Positions 20,272 to 34,200 of a stretch of DNA of 64,000 nt are shown one piece after another (position 1 is the first letter of the stretch; the number at the start of each line of letters is the position of its first letter). This stretch comes from Pilasporangium apinafurcum (lineage: Eukaryota; Oomycota; Peronosporomycetes; Pythiales; Pythiaceae): NCBI GenBank assembly GCA_001600495.1, contig BCKE01000029.1, positions 67,036-131,035 of the forward strand, in the 5' to 3' direction. Position numbers and translations under genes: made by a program. Under the pieces are notes generated by a model. That model saw only the letters and a program-made list of their open reading frames with translations. It had not been told where the DNA came from and did no database searches.

Positions 20272-21974
20272 CTAGAGTTGATGTTTTACCGCCATACTAC
20301 GTCCGTTCACGTCCCATAATTGGTGTAGCTTCCTTGTCGTTGGTGCCACCATTGTTGAAAAGTACGAAGCTCCATTGTTTGTTACTGTAGATTGAGATGT
20401 TGCAGCTGTTGGGTGTTCTTGTAGTGGTGGTGCTAACTTTGCAGATGGAGATGCAGTTGATTTGGTTGATTCGTACGTCTGTGGCTGGAAGTGGTAGATT
20501 TGTTGCTGCCTTCGTTTCATCCATTCGCAAAGAATGGCCATGTCTTCGTAAGAATCTCGTGTGACGCACAGACAATCGCCGTTCTGCACCTGCTCGATGG
20601 ATGTCACGCGCTGCAGAGTCTTCCTCATCATCTTTTGTGAAGGCGACATCATGGTCTTAAGCGAGCTCTGGATGATGCGTTCTCGGTAAATACTGACGAC
20701 TTTTGCAATGGCAAAACGAGTACGAACCCGTTCTTTTAGCTGAAGAATCGACGAGAACGTGATGTAAGTAAGAGAATCCTTGCGTTTTGTTCCGTAAAGA
20801 TAAACACCACATAGGCGAGCAGGTAATTTGGGCAAGTCTTCAATTGGATGCACCTGCGCTGGTTCAGAATCAGCTGTGACAGCAGCTAAAGGTTTTGCTC
20901 GTTCTTGATAGAACCGTCCAAGATAGGTTTCATTGAGAGATTTCGGAAATAGCGGCGGTGGTGGAAGTGGCGACATTGTATACGTGGAAGGATTCCCTAT
21001 CGAGTGATAGCGAGCACCCTGGAATCGAGCGGCTACCAGCTTCTCTTCGGTTGTTTTCTCCAGTTGCGTTTCCAACCGCGCTCGCTGTTGACGAGCAATA
21101 TGACGCTGGAAACTTTTGCGCTGATGTTCCTTCCACAGCGCACATGTCTTATCACTGAATTGCCGCTTCCGCTTGGCAGCCTTAAGACATAAGGCTTTCT
21201 TCTTGTGAGAGTTGGAAGAGGCTATAGATGGCGTTCTATGCGTCCCAGTAGTGGACCAGCACTGAGTTGATAAAGAAGTAGCAGTAAATGGCGTCTCGAC
21301 GTGGCTAGCAGCTGTTGTAAGTTCATGATTAAACTTTCTTGTTTCGGCTTCGTTTGTCTTTGCTGGCTGATTGTCCGTCGATGTGCTACATGTGGCTTCG
21401 GAAGGTGACGTTGTTGGCTCGATAAGGAGTAGTGAGCTCAGTTGGTGTAGCTCAGCGGCAAAATCTTGCAGCTCCAGCTCCAGATTGTCATGATGTTTAG
21501 TTGTTGTCTGCATGATCAACAATAAACCATTGTTAGCATGATATCAAAACAGCGTTGCATTGAGATCATCAAACCAACCATTGCGTCCTATAGACAGATG
21601 GTCTGCCACTTACATCATCCTCTGCTGTATCCATGAGTATCTTGCTAGTGAGAGGAACCGGACTCGACTTACTATCCTGCTCCTCTTCGCCAACCAAACT
21701 GAAGTATTCAAGATAGGAATTCATTTACTGGCAACTACTGACATTGTTGTGATTTTCGTTATTTGTACCTGCAATTCCCCAGCGCATTCAGTAGACTCAG
21801 ACATTCACTGGCCATTTCGTCCACCGTGAGCTGATCGTTCTCTTCCTCCTCAATCTCTCTTCCATCTGCAGCTTCATCCCTGACTTCTAAACCTCCAAAG
21901 AGCTTCGCCAATTCATTCGAGTACTGCTGCAACGTTGCTACCAAATCAACAGAATCCATCACTTCCTTATCCAT
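20272..21974 (-). CDS. Basic protein with a possible doublecortin-like domain
   Basis: Three exons on the minus strand (21769-21974, 21614-21698, 20272-21507) join in frame to give 508 aa starting MDKEVMDSVDLVATLQQYSN. The N-terminal 100 residues are acidic and helical. The middle is Lys/Arg/Gln-rich (KRKRQFSDKTCALWKEHQRK) and could be coiled coil. Residues about 325-415 (RLCGVYLYGTK, ITFSSILQLKERV, RVTSIEQVQNGDCLCVT) resemble a doublecortin ubiquitin-like fold, where the last stretch matches the typical DELxxGExYVC end. The C-terminus is Ser/Thr/Pro-rich. The gene is divergent from the dynein-2 heavy chain, 282 bp between start codons, which would suit a microtubule or ciliary role. The exons are well supported; the domain call is tentative. 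Confidence 0.65.
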
Positions 21975-22256
21975 GCTAATTTGGGGGCAAAGTCACACGT
22001 ACTTGGGCCCAATGAACAAGCCAGCCTCCATAATTGAATCCTGAAACGGATCACGCTCCGACCAACACAACCTTGAAAATCGCATGTTGAAGCAGAGAAG
22101 TGTGGATTACACCAAAGATCGTGACTTTTCACATGCAATTCGTGGGTTTTTGCACTTTGGCGGCCACCGCTTTCTCCACCACAAAGCGCTCTTCTATCTC
22201 TCTCATTTGCGTAATTCTTGATCTGGTGTGTATTCTTTATCTTTGTTTGATCAAAA
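21975..22256. promoter_or_regulatory. Divergent promoter region of the DCX-like and dynein-2 genes
   Basis: 282 bp separates the two start codons. I see no obvious TATA box and no clear RFX X-box (GTNRCC...RGYAAC). The stretch next to the dynein start is T-rich. The bidirectional use is inferred from gene orientation. Confidence 0.45.
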
Positions 22257-25200
22257 ATGGATCCAAGCGATCCCGACTTCAGCACCGACGAACGACGGAA
22301 CTACCTTGTCACACTTCTCAAGAGCCTATGGGGGCAGAAGCTTCATGTATCCAAGGAAAAAACTTCGGAAGATGCACTCGCGCTCTTTCTTGACACACCC
22401 ACATGCCAAGTCTTGCATGCGATATTGATCCGATCAGCCACCGCCAGCGGCGAGAACAACACGCAAGAGGAAGTTGTGGAGTTGTCCACTCAGTTGCAGG
22501 AATGGAAATTGGCGGTCGATACTTCGAGTTTTCAATTCCAGATATCATTCACGAAAGTTAACGGTCAGCAGCCACTGACCCCCGAGACCATGAGCACGCG
22601 CATCCAGGTGACGTCGCTCTTACAATCGCCTTTGCAGAGTCTCTATCAGGCCGTACATCAAGTTTACGCGCCGCTGTTGCTGCGTAGTGACTCCAGTGCG
22701 AGCCAACTCTCGCAGAAACTCAAGGACATGCTCATGGAATTGGACAGTGGGCTAGGAAACAGTGTGTTGTGTGGTGAAACGAATGTACCTTTGGGGATCT
22801 CCTCCTCCAATGAAAGTGACTTGGCGTCACTTGTCAATATCGTCACGATCAATGACGAAATTCAGTACTGGGAAAAATCGGAAACCCAGAAAAACCAGAA
22901 ACGTGCGCGGAAATTCAGCACCTGTTTTGACAACATCCACCAGCGGTATGCAAATCTGGTGACGTTGACGTTTGAGGAAATGATGGATTTGCTTGAGGAA
23001 TCGTACAACACGCTAGACGATATTTGGCGCGCCGATCTCGCGCGTGAGAGTCAGTATCCGCAGCCGAGGATGAACCATCTCTTGGGACTAGTGGGCACTG
23101 CGATCAACAAATATATTTTAGAACAAACTAAGACGCTTGACGTCTGGACTGGCAACTTCCACGAAGTGACGGTACTGTTACAGCAATCCATCGCGCTCTG
23201 TGAGCGATGGATCAATAGCATCGATATGTTGACCGACACAATGTGGCCCTCGTATGAAGAGCATCCATGGGTGGGAAAGAAATCTACACAAGATGAGCCG
23301 TTGCAGTGTCTGATCAAACGCATGGAAGAGGTTATACGTCTGCGCACAACCTACGAAGAGCTGCTGTCCCTGTTACCTGATTCAATGGCTCAAGAACTCT
23401 CGACAACATGTTTCCAGCCATTTGCAGCGATTAAACCGCTTTATTACAATCCATACACCGAATCAACGTGGCAGAAGGCAGTCAAAGAGTACGAAGCGAT
23501 GTTGATGCCGGTGGAAGCCCAAGTTGGGACGATTTTAAGAGACCAAATCGCAGCGGTCGCTAGTAAGCCAAGCACGGCCACGCGGCTGTTACAGCGTTAT
23601 CGGCACCTGTTGCAACGGCCCACGCTTGCAAAGACACTCGCGGGCGAACGTGATGCGCTTTTGGCACAGCTGATGGCGCATCTCGACCAACTGGAGAGCG
23701 ACTTTGAGTCACGACGGCAGAGTTCGGCCAAGGAAAAAGCCATGCATATTGGGAAAACATTGAGCCCCAAGGTGAATGTCATCGTCTGGAGCCACATGCT
23801 CAGCACCCGTGTAGTGGAGATGACGCAGTTGGCGCGTCATGTGCTCGCGGATCTCCCAGCATTCAAGCGATTTTCACATCAGTGCGACCAGTTCCTCACC
23901 AAGGTGAACGGTCTCGTGGTCGATAAAGTCCGCGACTGGCAGGAGCAAATCGAACACCAGCTAGAGCAGGAAGGTGAAGATGCGCTGCAGTTGAGTGGTA
24001 AACTCATGCAAATCGATAAAAATGGCGATTTAGTCGTCAACTACAGCGAGTTTCTCGTGACATTGCTTCGCGATGTGCGGCAACTCACGGAACTCTCGGC
24101 ACAAACACGGCGTACTCATAATAATCCTGCAAAAGTGGATGATTGGGTGCCAGCAAAAGTGCGGAAAGTTGCGGAAGAAGCAGAGAAATACTACCGCTAC
24201 GGCGTGACTTTGAAGAAAGTGGCGAACTTCTACAACAACATGGAAAGTCAGATCATCGAAGAGCAGAAACCGATGCTACTGGATTCGTTGCTGGCATTTG
24301 AAGAAGCCGTCAAGCGGCCAGGCCACGCTGCTCCCAAAACATCCTCTTCTTCATCCAAGAGCGACGTGACGTGGCAGAACTTGGAAGCATGCAACGACTA
24401 TGTCAAACAACTGCAAGACGCGGCCGATAAATTGTCGACAGAAAATCGCCGTTTCAAACGCGCACATGAGAAGCTGAGTGAAGAATTTCTCGCACTCATG
24501 GACGTCGATTTGCTGCGGTATCCAGCCAAGTGGAAGGAGAAATGGGACGAAATCAAGAAAAACGTGTTGCAAGTGACAAAAAAACAGGATCCAGCGCGCA
24601 CCAAAAAATGGTTCTTGTACTGGGACCATCAGCTTTATAAAGTGCTCGAATGTGGCTACCAGATGGGGCTTGAGATGCTCAACGAAAACCTCCCCGAGAT
24701 CAAGGAAATCAAGACCGAACTGCATTTCCCTCCGCTTTCGTCGTCTATCACAGCATCTGGAGCTTCGACAGGAGCCACGCAGCTTACGCTTGTGTTGAAG
24801 CCACCCATGGAAGAATTACGCACAACGTACTACAAAGCCATGAAGAAATTCATCGCACGCCCCACAAAGTTTAACGGGTTTGCGAATCCGCAAGTTTTTG
24901 CCGCAATGTGTGACGCCAATGCACAGAATTTATTGCTTGTCTATCAAACATGTGAGCAGCTTTTCACGCGTTTGGAGGTGATGCTGTATGAATACGAACC
25001 CTGGAGTGTGCTCGCTCGAATGGTTGGCGGTGGAGGCAGTGAATTGGAGAGTATCATGGAATCGGAGCTCCAGGAACCTGCGCATTGGGAAGTCAACTTG
25101 AAAACGGCCAAGACCAAGAAGAAAGAGAGCGAGAAAATCCCCGATTTTGTGAAAATTGACTGCATTCACCTCTCACTCGTGCCGTTTAAGCACACTCTGG

Positions 25201-28200
25201 ATGAATATTTGCAGCGCTTCCAGGACGGTTTGCTGCATTCGTTGCGAAGAAGTGCACTACAACATATCAAAACTGTCGAGGAATTCGTGGATTTAGCCAT
25301 GGAGAAGCTGAACAAACGACCACATTCCATTGAAGAGATCAGCCAGGCGCAGATCGAGTGGAAGGAGATCGATGCCAAGAGAACCACGGTTCAGGGGCAA
25401 TTCCAGAAAGCCGAAAAAAAGAAAAGTTTACTGCTGACTGTGATCAGTAGTTCATCATGGAGTAGCAATTTGGATACAAGCGAAGTTGAATCGCGACTGG
25501 CACAGCTACCGACACGATGGGAGAACTTTGAAATTGCATTGGAAGCGTTCAACGACATGATCGAAGAACAGCGCGAGAGTCTGAAAGGTGCGATCGAAGC
25601 TCAGGTCATCGAGTGCAACATAGACATTGACAAGTTCCGCCAGCGATGGACAGCGCTTCGACCCGTGGAAGTCACGTCGTGGGATGATGAAACACTTAGC
25701 AAAGTGTATTCAGCAATGGATGAATGGCGTGAGAAATTGAATGAGTTGAAGGCACAAAGCAAATCGCTCACTGAGAACTGCGCAGTGTTTGGCATGCCTG
25801 AGCCGGTGTTTGATGGACTATCTACACTTGAAAATGACGTGGACAAGATCGACTTGAATTGGACCACATACAAGGCATTCCGCGAAGAAATTCAGACACT
25901 GGCTGCGCAGGATTGGATCACATTTTGCGCCAACATGTTTGCTCTCCAGGATTGCGCCCAGAAATGGGCTGACCAAATTAAGCAAAACATCACAGAACGA
26001 ACCGTTGTGGTTGAGAAGATCAACGACTTCAATAACCACGTCAAACGCGCCATGCCAACGCTCAAGCTGTGTCGAGGAGAACCGTTCAAAGACGACCATT
26101 GGACACAACTCTTTCGTAAACTGGGCATGCCTCGCAGTGTGGAAAAACGAAATCTGACGGTGGGGCATTTCATCGATGTCTTTCCCGTTCTGGAGCAGCC
26201 AACCACACTCCAGTTTGTCAAGGTTCTCCACGCACGAGCCCAGGGTGAAGTGACAATTCGTGAGGCGCTTCAGGAACTTCGCGCATGGACAGAGACCGCG
26301 GAATTGTCGTTGCTGGTGCATGAACACGATGACCGACAGGTGTCGATAATCAAAGACTGGAAAGACATCACGCTCGCGTTGGGAGACAACCAATCGCTAT
26401 TGGCGTCTTTAAAAGAGTCTCAGTTCTTCAAACCGTTCGAGGGCGAAGCGAGCCAGTATGAAGGTAAGATGACCGTATTGGACCAAGTGCTCACGCAGCT
26501 TAACATCATCCAACGGAAGTGGATTTTCCTTGAGCCGATCTTCTCGAAAGGTGCCTTGCCCTCGGAGCAAAGCCGCTTCCGGAAAGTGGATGAGGAATTT
26601 ACAGAGATCATGAGTAATATCGAACGGGATCCGAAACTGTTCAATCTAGCCGATGAAATGCTGTTTCCAGGGCTCGTGGACCGGTTAAATATGATGGTTG
26701 ATCAACTCGAGCGTTGTCAAAAAGCACTCGCCGATTTCTTAGAGGAGAAACGATCATGTATGCCTCGGTTCTACTTCATTGGTGACGAAGATCTGCTTGA
26801 GATCCTGGGCCAGTCACAAAATCCGGCTGTGATTCAAAGCCATTTGAAGAAATTATACCAAGGTGTTCATCGAGTGGAATTTTCCGAGAAACGCGACCAG
26901 ATTGTGGCTATGCTCAGTGCAGCGAACGAGAAGGTAGTACTGCACACGCCCGTGCAAATTACCAACGCTGTAGAAGAATGGCTCGAGACCTTTACAGAGG
27001 AGATGCGACGCACGATCCGCGTGCTTGTTGGCCAGTGTGTCGCAAGTAAAGCGCCAGACTACCAGGAATATCCTTCGCAGGTGCTCTGCTTGGCTGAACA
27101 GATTCGCTTTTGTACGCAAGCAGAAGCTGCGATTAAAAGTGGTACGGTGAGTGATTTAAAAAGAAGTTTACAGGATACATTGCGTGAATTGACGTCGGTC
27201 GACTTAAGCACGGAAGTGCTGATGAATTTGAAAGTCAAAGCACTCGTGCTAGATCTTGTGCATCATATTGACGTGTGTGATCAATTGTTGGCCGCGAATT
27301 GTCGTTCCACGACTGATTGGATCTGGCAGAAGCAGCTCCGGTTCTATCTTGACAAGCAGCAGCATTGCTGCATCAAAATGAACAACGCTGAGTTTGATTA
27401 CACATACGAGTACCAGGGTAACGCACCAAAGCTCGTCCACACACCATTGACCGACAAGTGTTATCTTACGCTCACACAGGGGATGCACATGGGGTTTGGT
27501 GGAAATCCCTATGGACCTGCTGGTACGGGCAAAACCGAGTCTGTCAAAGCTCTTGGTGGTCAATTCGGTCGGCAGGTGCTTGTATTTAATTGTGACGAAG
27601 GCATTGATTTCCAATCGATGGGAAGAATCTTGATCGGTTTAGTGAAATGCGGAGCCTGGGGATGCTTTGATGAGTTCAATCGATTGAAAGAAGACCAATT
27701 GTCGGCGATATCACAGCAGATTCAAGTGATTCAGGATGCGATTAAAGATCGAGTGGACAATATTAAGCTCCTGAATCGGTCGATTAACGTCAATTTCAAT
27801 GCTGGTATCTTTGTGACTTTGAATCCAGCAGGTAAAGGGTATGGAGGACGATCAAAGCTACCGGATAACTTAAAAGCGCTCTTCCGTCCCGTGGCGATGG
27901 GCCGGCCCGATAACAATCTAATTGCTGAGGTTATTTTGTACTCAGAAGGCTTTAGCGAAGCCAAAGACATTGCGTCCAAGGTGGTCTCCTTGTATACACT
28001 TTCCGGCCAATTGCTTTCTCCACAACAGCACTACGACTGGGGGCTTCGTGCGTTAAAAGCAGTGCTCAATACTGCCGGAAAGATGCTGCAGGCAGCTAAG
28101 AAAGAACTTGCGACTACAGCAACGTCAGTATCTGAGAATGAGAGCAAAGTGGACAGCGCGAAATCGGAACGGCTCACCCCAGCACAAGAAACCGAGATCT

Positions 28201-31200
28201 TGATTCGAGCGGTTCGGATTAACACACTTTCCAAGCTGACATTTGTGGATTCGGCGCGCTTCTTGGCGCTGATTGGTGATGTTTTTCCCGGCGTCACCTC
28301 AGCAGATCTTTCAGGCGGCGCACTGGCAGACGCAATTCGTGAAGTGATGGTCAACAAGCCATTTTATTTACAAGTAGATGAGCTACAGATCCGAAAGATG
28401 CTACAACTGAAAGAATCACTCGACCAACGCATGGGATGTGTGGTGGTTGGGCCATCTGGCAGTGGCAAGTCCACGGTCTGGCAAGTGCTGCAACAGGCGC
28501 TGATCAAATGCGGACAATTGGTGAAAACGCACGTTATGAACCCAAAATCCATGCCCAGAGAGCGATTATTAGGGCACATGGATCTCGATACTCGTGAATG
28601 GGAAGACGGCGTGCTCACCGACGCCGCTCGCAAAGTGGTGAAGGAGCCAGAACATGTACGATCATGGATTATCTGCGATGGTGATGTCGACCCTGAATGG
28701 ATTGAATCACTAAATTCAGTGCTAGACGACAACCACCTGCTCACATTGCCTAACGGTGAACGTATCAACTTTGGTCCCAACATTAATTTTGTCTTTGAGA
28801 CCCATGACTTGCGGTTTGCCTCGCCCGCAACCATCTCTCGCATGGGAATGATCTTTCTCTCAGATGAAGACATAGACGTCAAACGACTGGTCAGTAAGTG
28901 GTTGCTCACACTGTCTTCCGAGGAGAAACGCGACAATTTGAGTAAATGGATCGACGAACTTTTCACGAAAGCACTCGAAGAGCTGCATAAGTACGATATG
29001 ATCGTGGAAACAACGACTGTCGGGACGATTATGAACGGTCTGAGTCACGTCGCGACTGCTACAACGCGGTCCGAGTTTGTTTGTGCTATGATCCGCGGAC
29101 TTGGTGCAAATTTATCCATGCAGGCGCGGACGTCGTTTGCGAAATCCATGTTCATGATGGCCAATGAACGGCCCCCAGACGTTGGAGCTCCATTGGATTG
29201 CTACTGTCAAGGATCGACTTTTTACTCCTACGAGACCAAGCGTGAGACATATGGTTCAATAGACGGCCGTATGGACAAGAAAGATATCCAAAACAGCCAG
29301 GATGCGGTTGTTCCAACGGTGAGCGTCCAGCGTGGCCTGAAGGTTATCGAGCCGTGGGTAGATAAGATGGAGCCGTTCATTCTCGTAGGGCCTGAAGGTA
29401 GCGGGAAGAACATGCTTATCCGCCAGGCGTTCAAGAACCTTAAGAGCGTGAACGTTACGGTGCTGCATTGCAATGCACAAACCACGGCCGACCATATCAT
29501 TCACAAAATTTCACAATGCTGTTCGTTATTCTCTACCACGACAGGTCGAGTATATCGACCTCGCGACTCTGAGCGGCTTGTGCTCTATCTCAAGGATATC
29601 AATCTACCAAAACCAGATCAATATGACACCTGCATGCTCATCGCGTTCCTTCAGCAGTTGATCACTTTCAATGGATTTTACGACCAACATTTGGAATTCT
29701 TGGGCATTGAGAAGATCCAGATCGTCGCTTCAATGAATGCTGCTACCACCGTTGGCCGCCATCGTTTATCCACACGTTTTACTGCCATTGTCAAAGTGGC
29801 ATATATGGATTATCCCTCGACAGAGGAGCTCATGGTGGTCTATTCTACATTTTTAGAGGCCGTTCTCCTGTCTGATAATCCACAACTTCCAGCGACATGG
29901 AAAGACGCTGGAAATCGAGACAAACTTGCGAAAAGCATCGTTGAAATCTATGACGCGACCAAAACCAAGTTCACTGTCGATGAGCAGCGGCATTACCTAT
30001 TCACATCTCGCGATCTGACGAAATGGGTGTTTTCCTTGCTACGATATGACCTCGGGCATGAAGATGTGCTCGATGTACTTGCGAACGAAGCCCAACGGCT
30101 GTTCCGGGATCGACTGGTTGATGCAGACGCCAGAAGTCGATTCGATGGCATTCTCAACAGCATCTTGAAACAACAATGGCGACACACAATCAAGCTGCAG
30201 GATATATACTTTAGCTCTCTGCACTGTCGAACAAAGACTGAGAATGATACGGGCGGTGCAAGTGCTGTCGCTTCACCATTGCAACGAATTGCGAGCGATG
30301 AGTTCGCACACATCATCTCCCAGGGCATGGTTCTCTACGAACGCGAAGAAAAAGACTTGCACATGCTGTTGTTTGACGAAATCCTGGACCACTTGGCCAT
30401 TGTCGAACGTATTTTATCCGAACCTGGAGGTTCTATGCTGCTAGTGGGCAGCTCTGGCGTTGGTAGGCGATCTGCAACCACACTCATCTCATATATGCTT
30501 GGATATACCATGTTCTCTCCCAGTGCCACACGAAATTATGACGCTGCGAGCTTCCGTGGCGATCTCAAGAGTATTTTGGTCAAAGCAGGGGTTGAAGGTC
30601 AACATTATGTTTTATACTTAGAAGATCACCACTTCACACAAGATGCCATCTTGGAAATCACGAATTCCTTGCTGAGCTCGGGAGAGGTCCCTGGATTGTA
30701 CACTCACGAAGAAATTGAGCCACAGATCGCTCCTTTGAAGGAGAAGATGCTCGAAAGCATTGGTGCTAGCGGCCAAGAATACCGTACGGTCTACGATTTC
30801 TTCATCTCACGCGTGCGCCAATACGTACATGTGGTACTGGGCATGGATTCTCGTCACCCACAGTTTCTATTGCGTTGTGAGAGTAATCCAGCGCTGTATA
30901 CGAAATGCTCAATCGTTTGGATGGGTGAGTGGAGCGCCCAAAGTATGAAGAAGATCCCAGAGTTACTGCTGCATGGCTCTGAGCTCATGGATAGTGTCTC
31001 GAAGGCTGCGCAACTCATCACGACTTTGTACCAGAGCAGCAAAGAGTTTGGCGCCACTCCACGCGAGTTTATCTGCTTCTTGACCAGTTGGCGCATACTG
31101 TTTGAGGCCAAAAGCAAGCAGGTCGTCCAGGAGATTCGCCACTTGAAGAGTGGCTTAAGCAAATTGGACGAGGCGTCCACTACTGTTGATGAGCTGAGTC

Positions 31201-34200
31201 GAAATGCCACCATCAAGAAAAAAGAGCTCGGTGCAGCACAAGTTTCTGCTGACGAAGCCATGGAAGCAATCAAGAATGCGCTGGATCGAGCGTCCATCAA
31301 TCGTCGTGAAGTTGAAGAACTGAAGAAACAATTGGCAAAAGCTGAAGAAGCGACTAACACAAGGAAGCATGAGATCGAACAAGAACTTGGGGATATCATG
31401 CCAATCCTACAATCAGCGAAAGAAGCCGTTGGTAATATCAAAAGTGACAATCTGAACGAAATTCGATCGTTAAAAATGCCTCCTGAGCCCATTCACGACG
31501 TGCTATCCGCCGTGTTGATGCTGCTTGGCATTCAGGATACGTCCTGGAATTCCATGAAAAAGTTCCTTGGTAACCGTGGTGTGAAGGATGATATTTTAAA
31601 TTATGATGCTCGGCGTATCACACCAGAAATCTCAAAGGCTGTGACGAAACTCGTGAAAAGCAAAGCCTCATCATTTGACCACGAAACTATTTACCGCGTC
31701 AGCGTGGCCGCTGCACCACTTGCGACGTGGGCCAAAGCGAATTTGAAATACTCAATGGTGCTCAGTAAAATTGAACCACTGGAAGCGGATCTAGCCGAGG
31801 CAAAACGATCGCTGGAGGCTTCACAGCAACGATTGCAACAATGCGAAAGTGAACTAAAGAAAATTGATATTAAAGTCGATCAAATGAAGGCTCAGTTTGC
31901 GGAGAAAACAAAAGAAGCTGAAATTCTTCGGGTTGGCCTCGAACAAGCGCAAAGCACACTCAACAAGGCGCAAGGATTGTTAGGCAAACTCGGAGGTGAG
32001 AAGCAACGCTGGTCAGAACAGGTAAAGGAATTAGACAATCGTCTTCAAGATTTGCCCATTCGAATGCTGTTGGCGGCTGCGTTCACCACGTTTATGGGTA
32101 AATGCTCTGAAGATGCACGCTTGAGAGTTGTTAAAGAATGGGAGCGGGAGATGCACGATTTGGGCGGCTCAACTAGCGTCAGCGGCCGCAGTTTTGATTA
32201 TCGCAAGCTATTGAGCTCGGAAAGCGAGTTGCTGACCTGGAAAAGCATGGGACTCCCATCCGACAATTTGTCTATGGAAAATGCGCTGATCATTTCCAAT
32301 TCAAGCAACGATCGCTGCCCATTTATCATTGATCCAGCGAGCGCCAGCACGACATGGCTGCAAGCAGAGCTAGCGAAGGACACGACGCGTCCATTGTCCG
32401 TCGTACAGTCACAAGACGCTCGCTTTGTCAACCTTGTGGAACAAGCAGTGCGATTCGGGAAGACGTTAGTAATTCTGGATGTCGATCTTGTGGAGCCATA
32501 TCTGTATCCGTTAGTTCGCAAAGATCTGATCCATCAGGGACCACGATATGTCGTGGCGTTGGGCGACAAAACCATCGACTATAACGAGAATTTCCGGTTG
32601 TTTCTGGTGACGAGGAATCCATCACCTCTGCTTGCGCCAGATACACTCGCTATTGTGAATGTGGTCAACTTCACAGTTACGAAATCTGGCTTGGAGGGTC
32701 AATTGCTTGGTGTGACCATTCAACATGAACAACCCGCCTTGGAATTGGAAAAAAGTGAGCTCCTGCGACAGGAAGAAGAGTGCAAAGTGCAGTTGGCGGC
32801 ACTTGAGAAGCAACTTGTCGAAGCACTAGCGACATCAGAGGGCGATATCTTGGAAAACACCATCTTGATTGAGTCCTTAACCAAGACGAAATCGACAAGC
32901 GCCGAGATCGAGCAGGCATTGGAGCGCTCGGCGAAAAAATCTGAAGAGCTAGACGAAAAGCGCGACACGTACAGTCCATTTGCGCATGAAGGCGCAAAGA
33001 TGTTCTTCCTTGTCAAGCAACTTAGTGCCGTTAATCATATGTATCGCTTCTCGTTGGCGTCTTTCCTGGTCTTGTTCAAAGCGACCTTGGCCACAAAGAT
33101 GGAGTGGGCGAATACAAAAGATCGCATTCTGCGCCTCATCCCAATTCTTGAGTACAAAGTACTCATGTTCATCAGTCGCGCACTCTTCAAAGAGCATCGA
33201 CCGATGTTTGCGTTGCACTTGGTGCGTGGTATGCATCCAGAGTGCTTTGAGAAGAATGAATACGAATGTTTTTGTGGCGAAATGATTGCCAACAGCGACG
33301 TGAAATCAGGAGGAACAACCAACATCCCACTACCTGAATGGGCTCCATCAGAGCGGAAAGAGGCGTTCGCTTTCTTCGTGGAGACACTGCCTCGGCTGGC
33401 GCAGCAATGTAAATTCGAGAGCAGTGATTTATGGCTTCGATGGTCCAAGTCCATGGAATGCGAGCAAAACTTCCACCCCAAAATGGACAAAACCGGTTCC
33501 TCTGGTGGGCTTTCGGCTTTCCAGAAGGTCTTAGTCGTGCAAGCGCTTCGACCCGATCGATTGCAGAGCGCGATTATTCAATTTATCTGTGGAGTCATGC
33601 AACTCAAGTCGCTCACACCACCATCACTGGATTTCAAAGCCATCGGGACCGAAGAAGCCACGAACACAACGCCTGTTTTGCTTCTCACCACTGCCGGTGC
33701 AGACCCATCGAAAGAACTCGAAGAAGTCGCTTCTGCGGTGGTTGGCCGGAACCACTACTTTGAAGTCGCGATGGGTGGTGGGCAACAAGAAATCGCACTT
33801 AATCTGCTGAAATCGACGGCAGAGCATGGCGAGTGGCTCTGTCTTCAGAATTTACATCTTGTGGTTGCTTGGTTGCCTATCTTAGAGAAGGAGATTAGCG
33901 CGCTGACGCCGCATCATAAGTTCCGCCTCTGGCTTACTACGGAACCACATGACGTTTTCCCACTAGTGCTATTGGAACAGAGTCTAAAGATCACATTCGA
34001 GTCACCACCAGGCATGAAGAAGAATCTCCAACGCACGTATGCTGCCTGGTCACCCGAATTTATTGCACAGGGCTCGATGTCACGTGCACAGTTGCTGTTC
34101 TTGCTGGCGTTCTTCCACGCTTTGCTTCAAGAGCGGCGTACATACATCCCACAAGGATGGACAAAGTTCTACGAATTTTCTTTCGGTGATTTCCGTGCAG

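Noticed and set aside
21590-21660. Separate start for the DCX-like gene at the ATG in exon 2 (MDTAEDD)
   Set aside because: Reading exon 2 as one block 21614-21698 keeps frame with exon 1 and exon 3, so the upstream ATG at 21974 gives a consistent longer protein.
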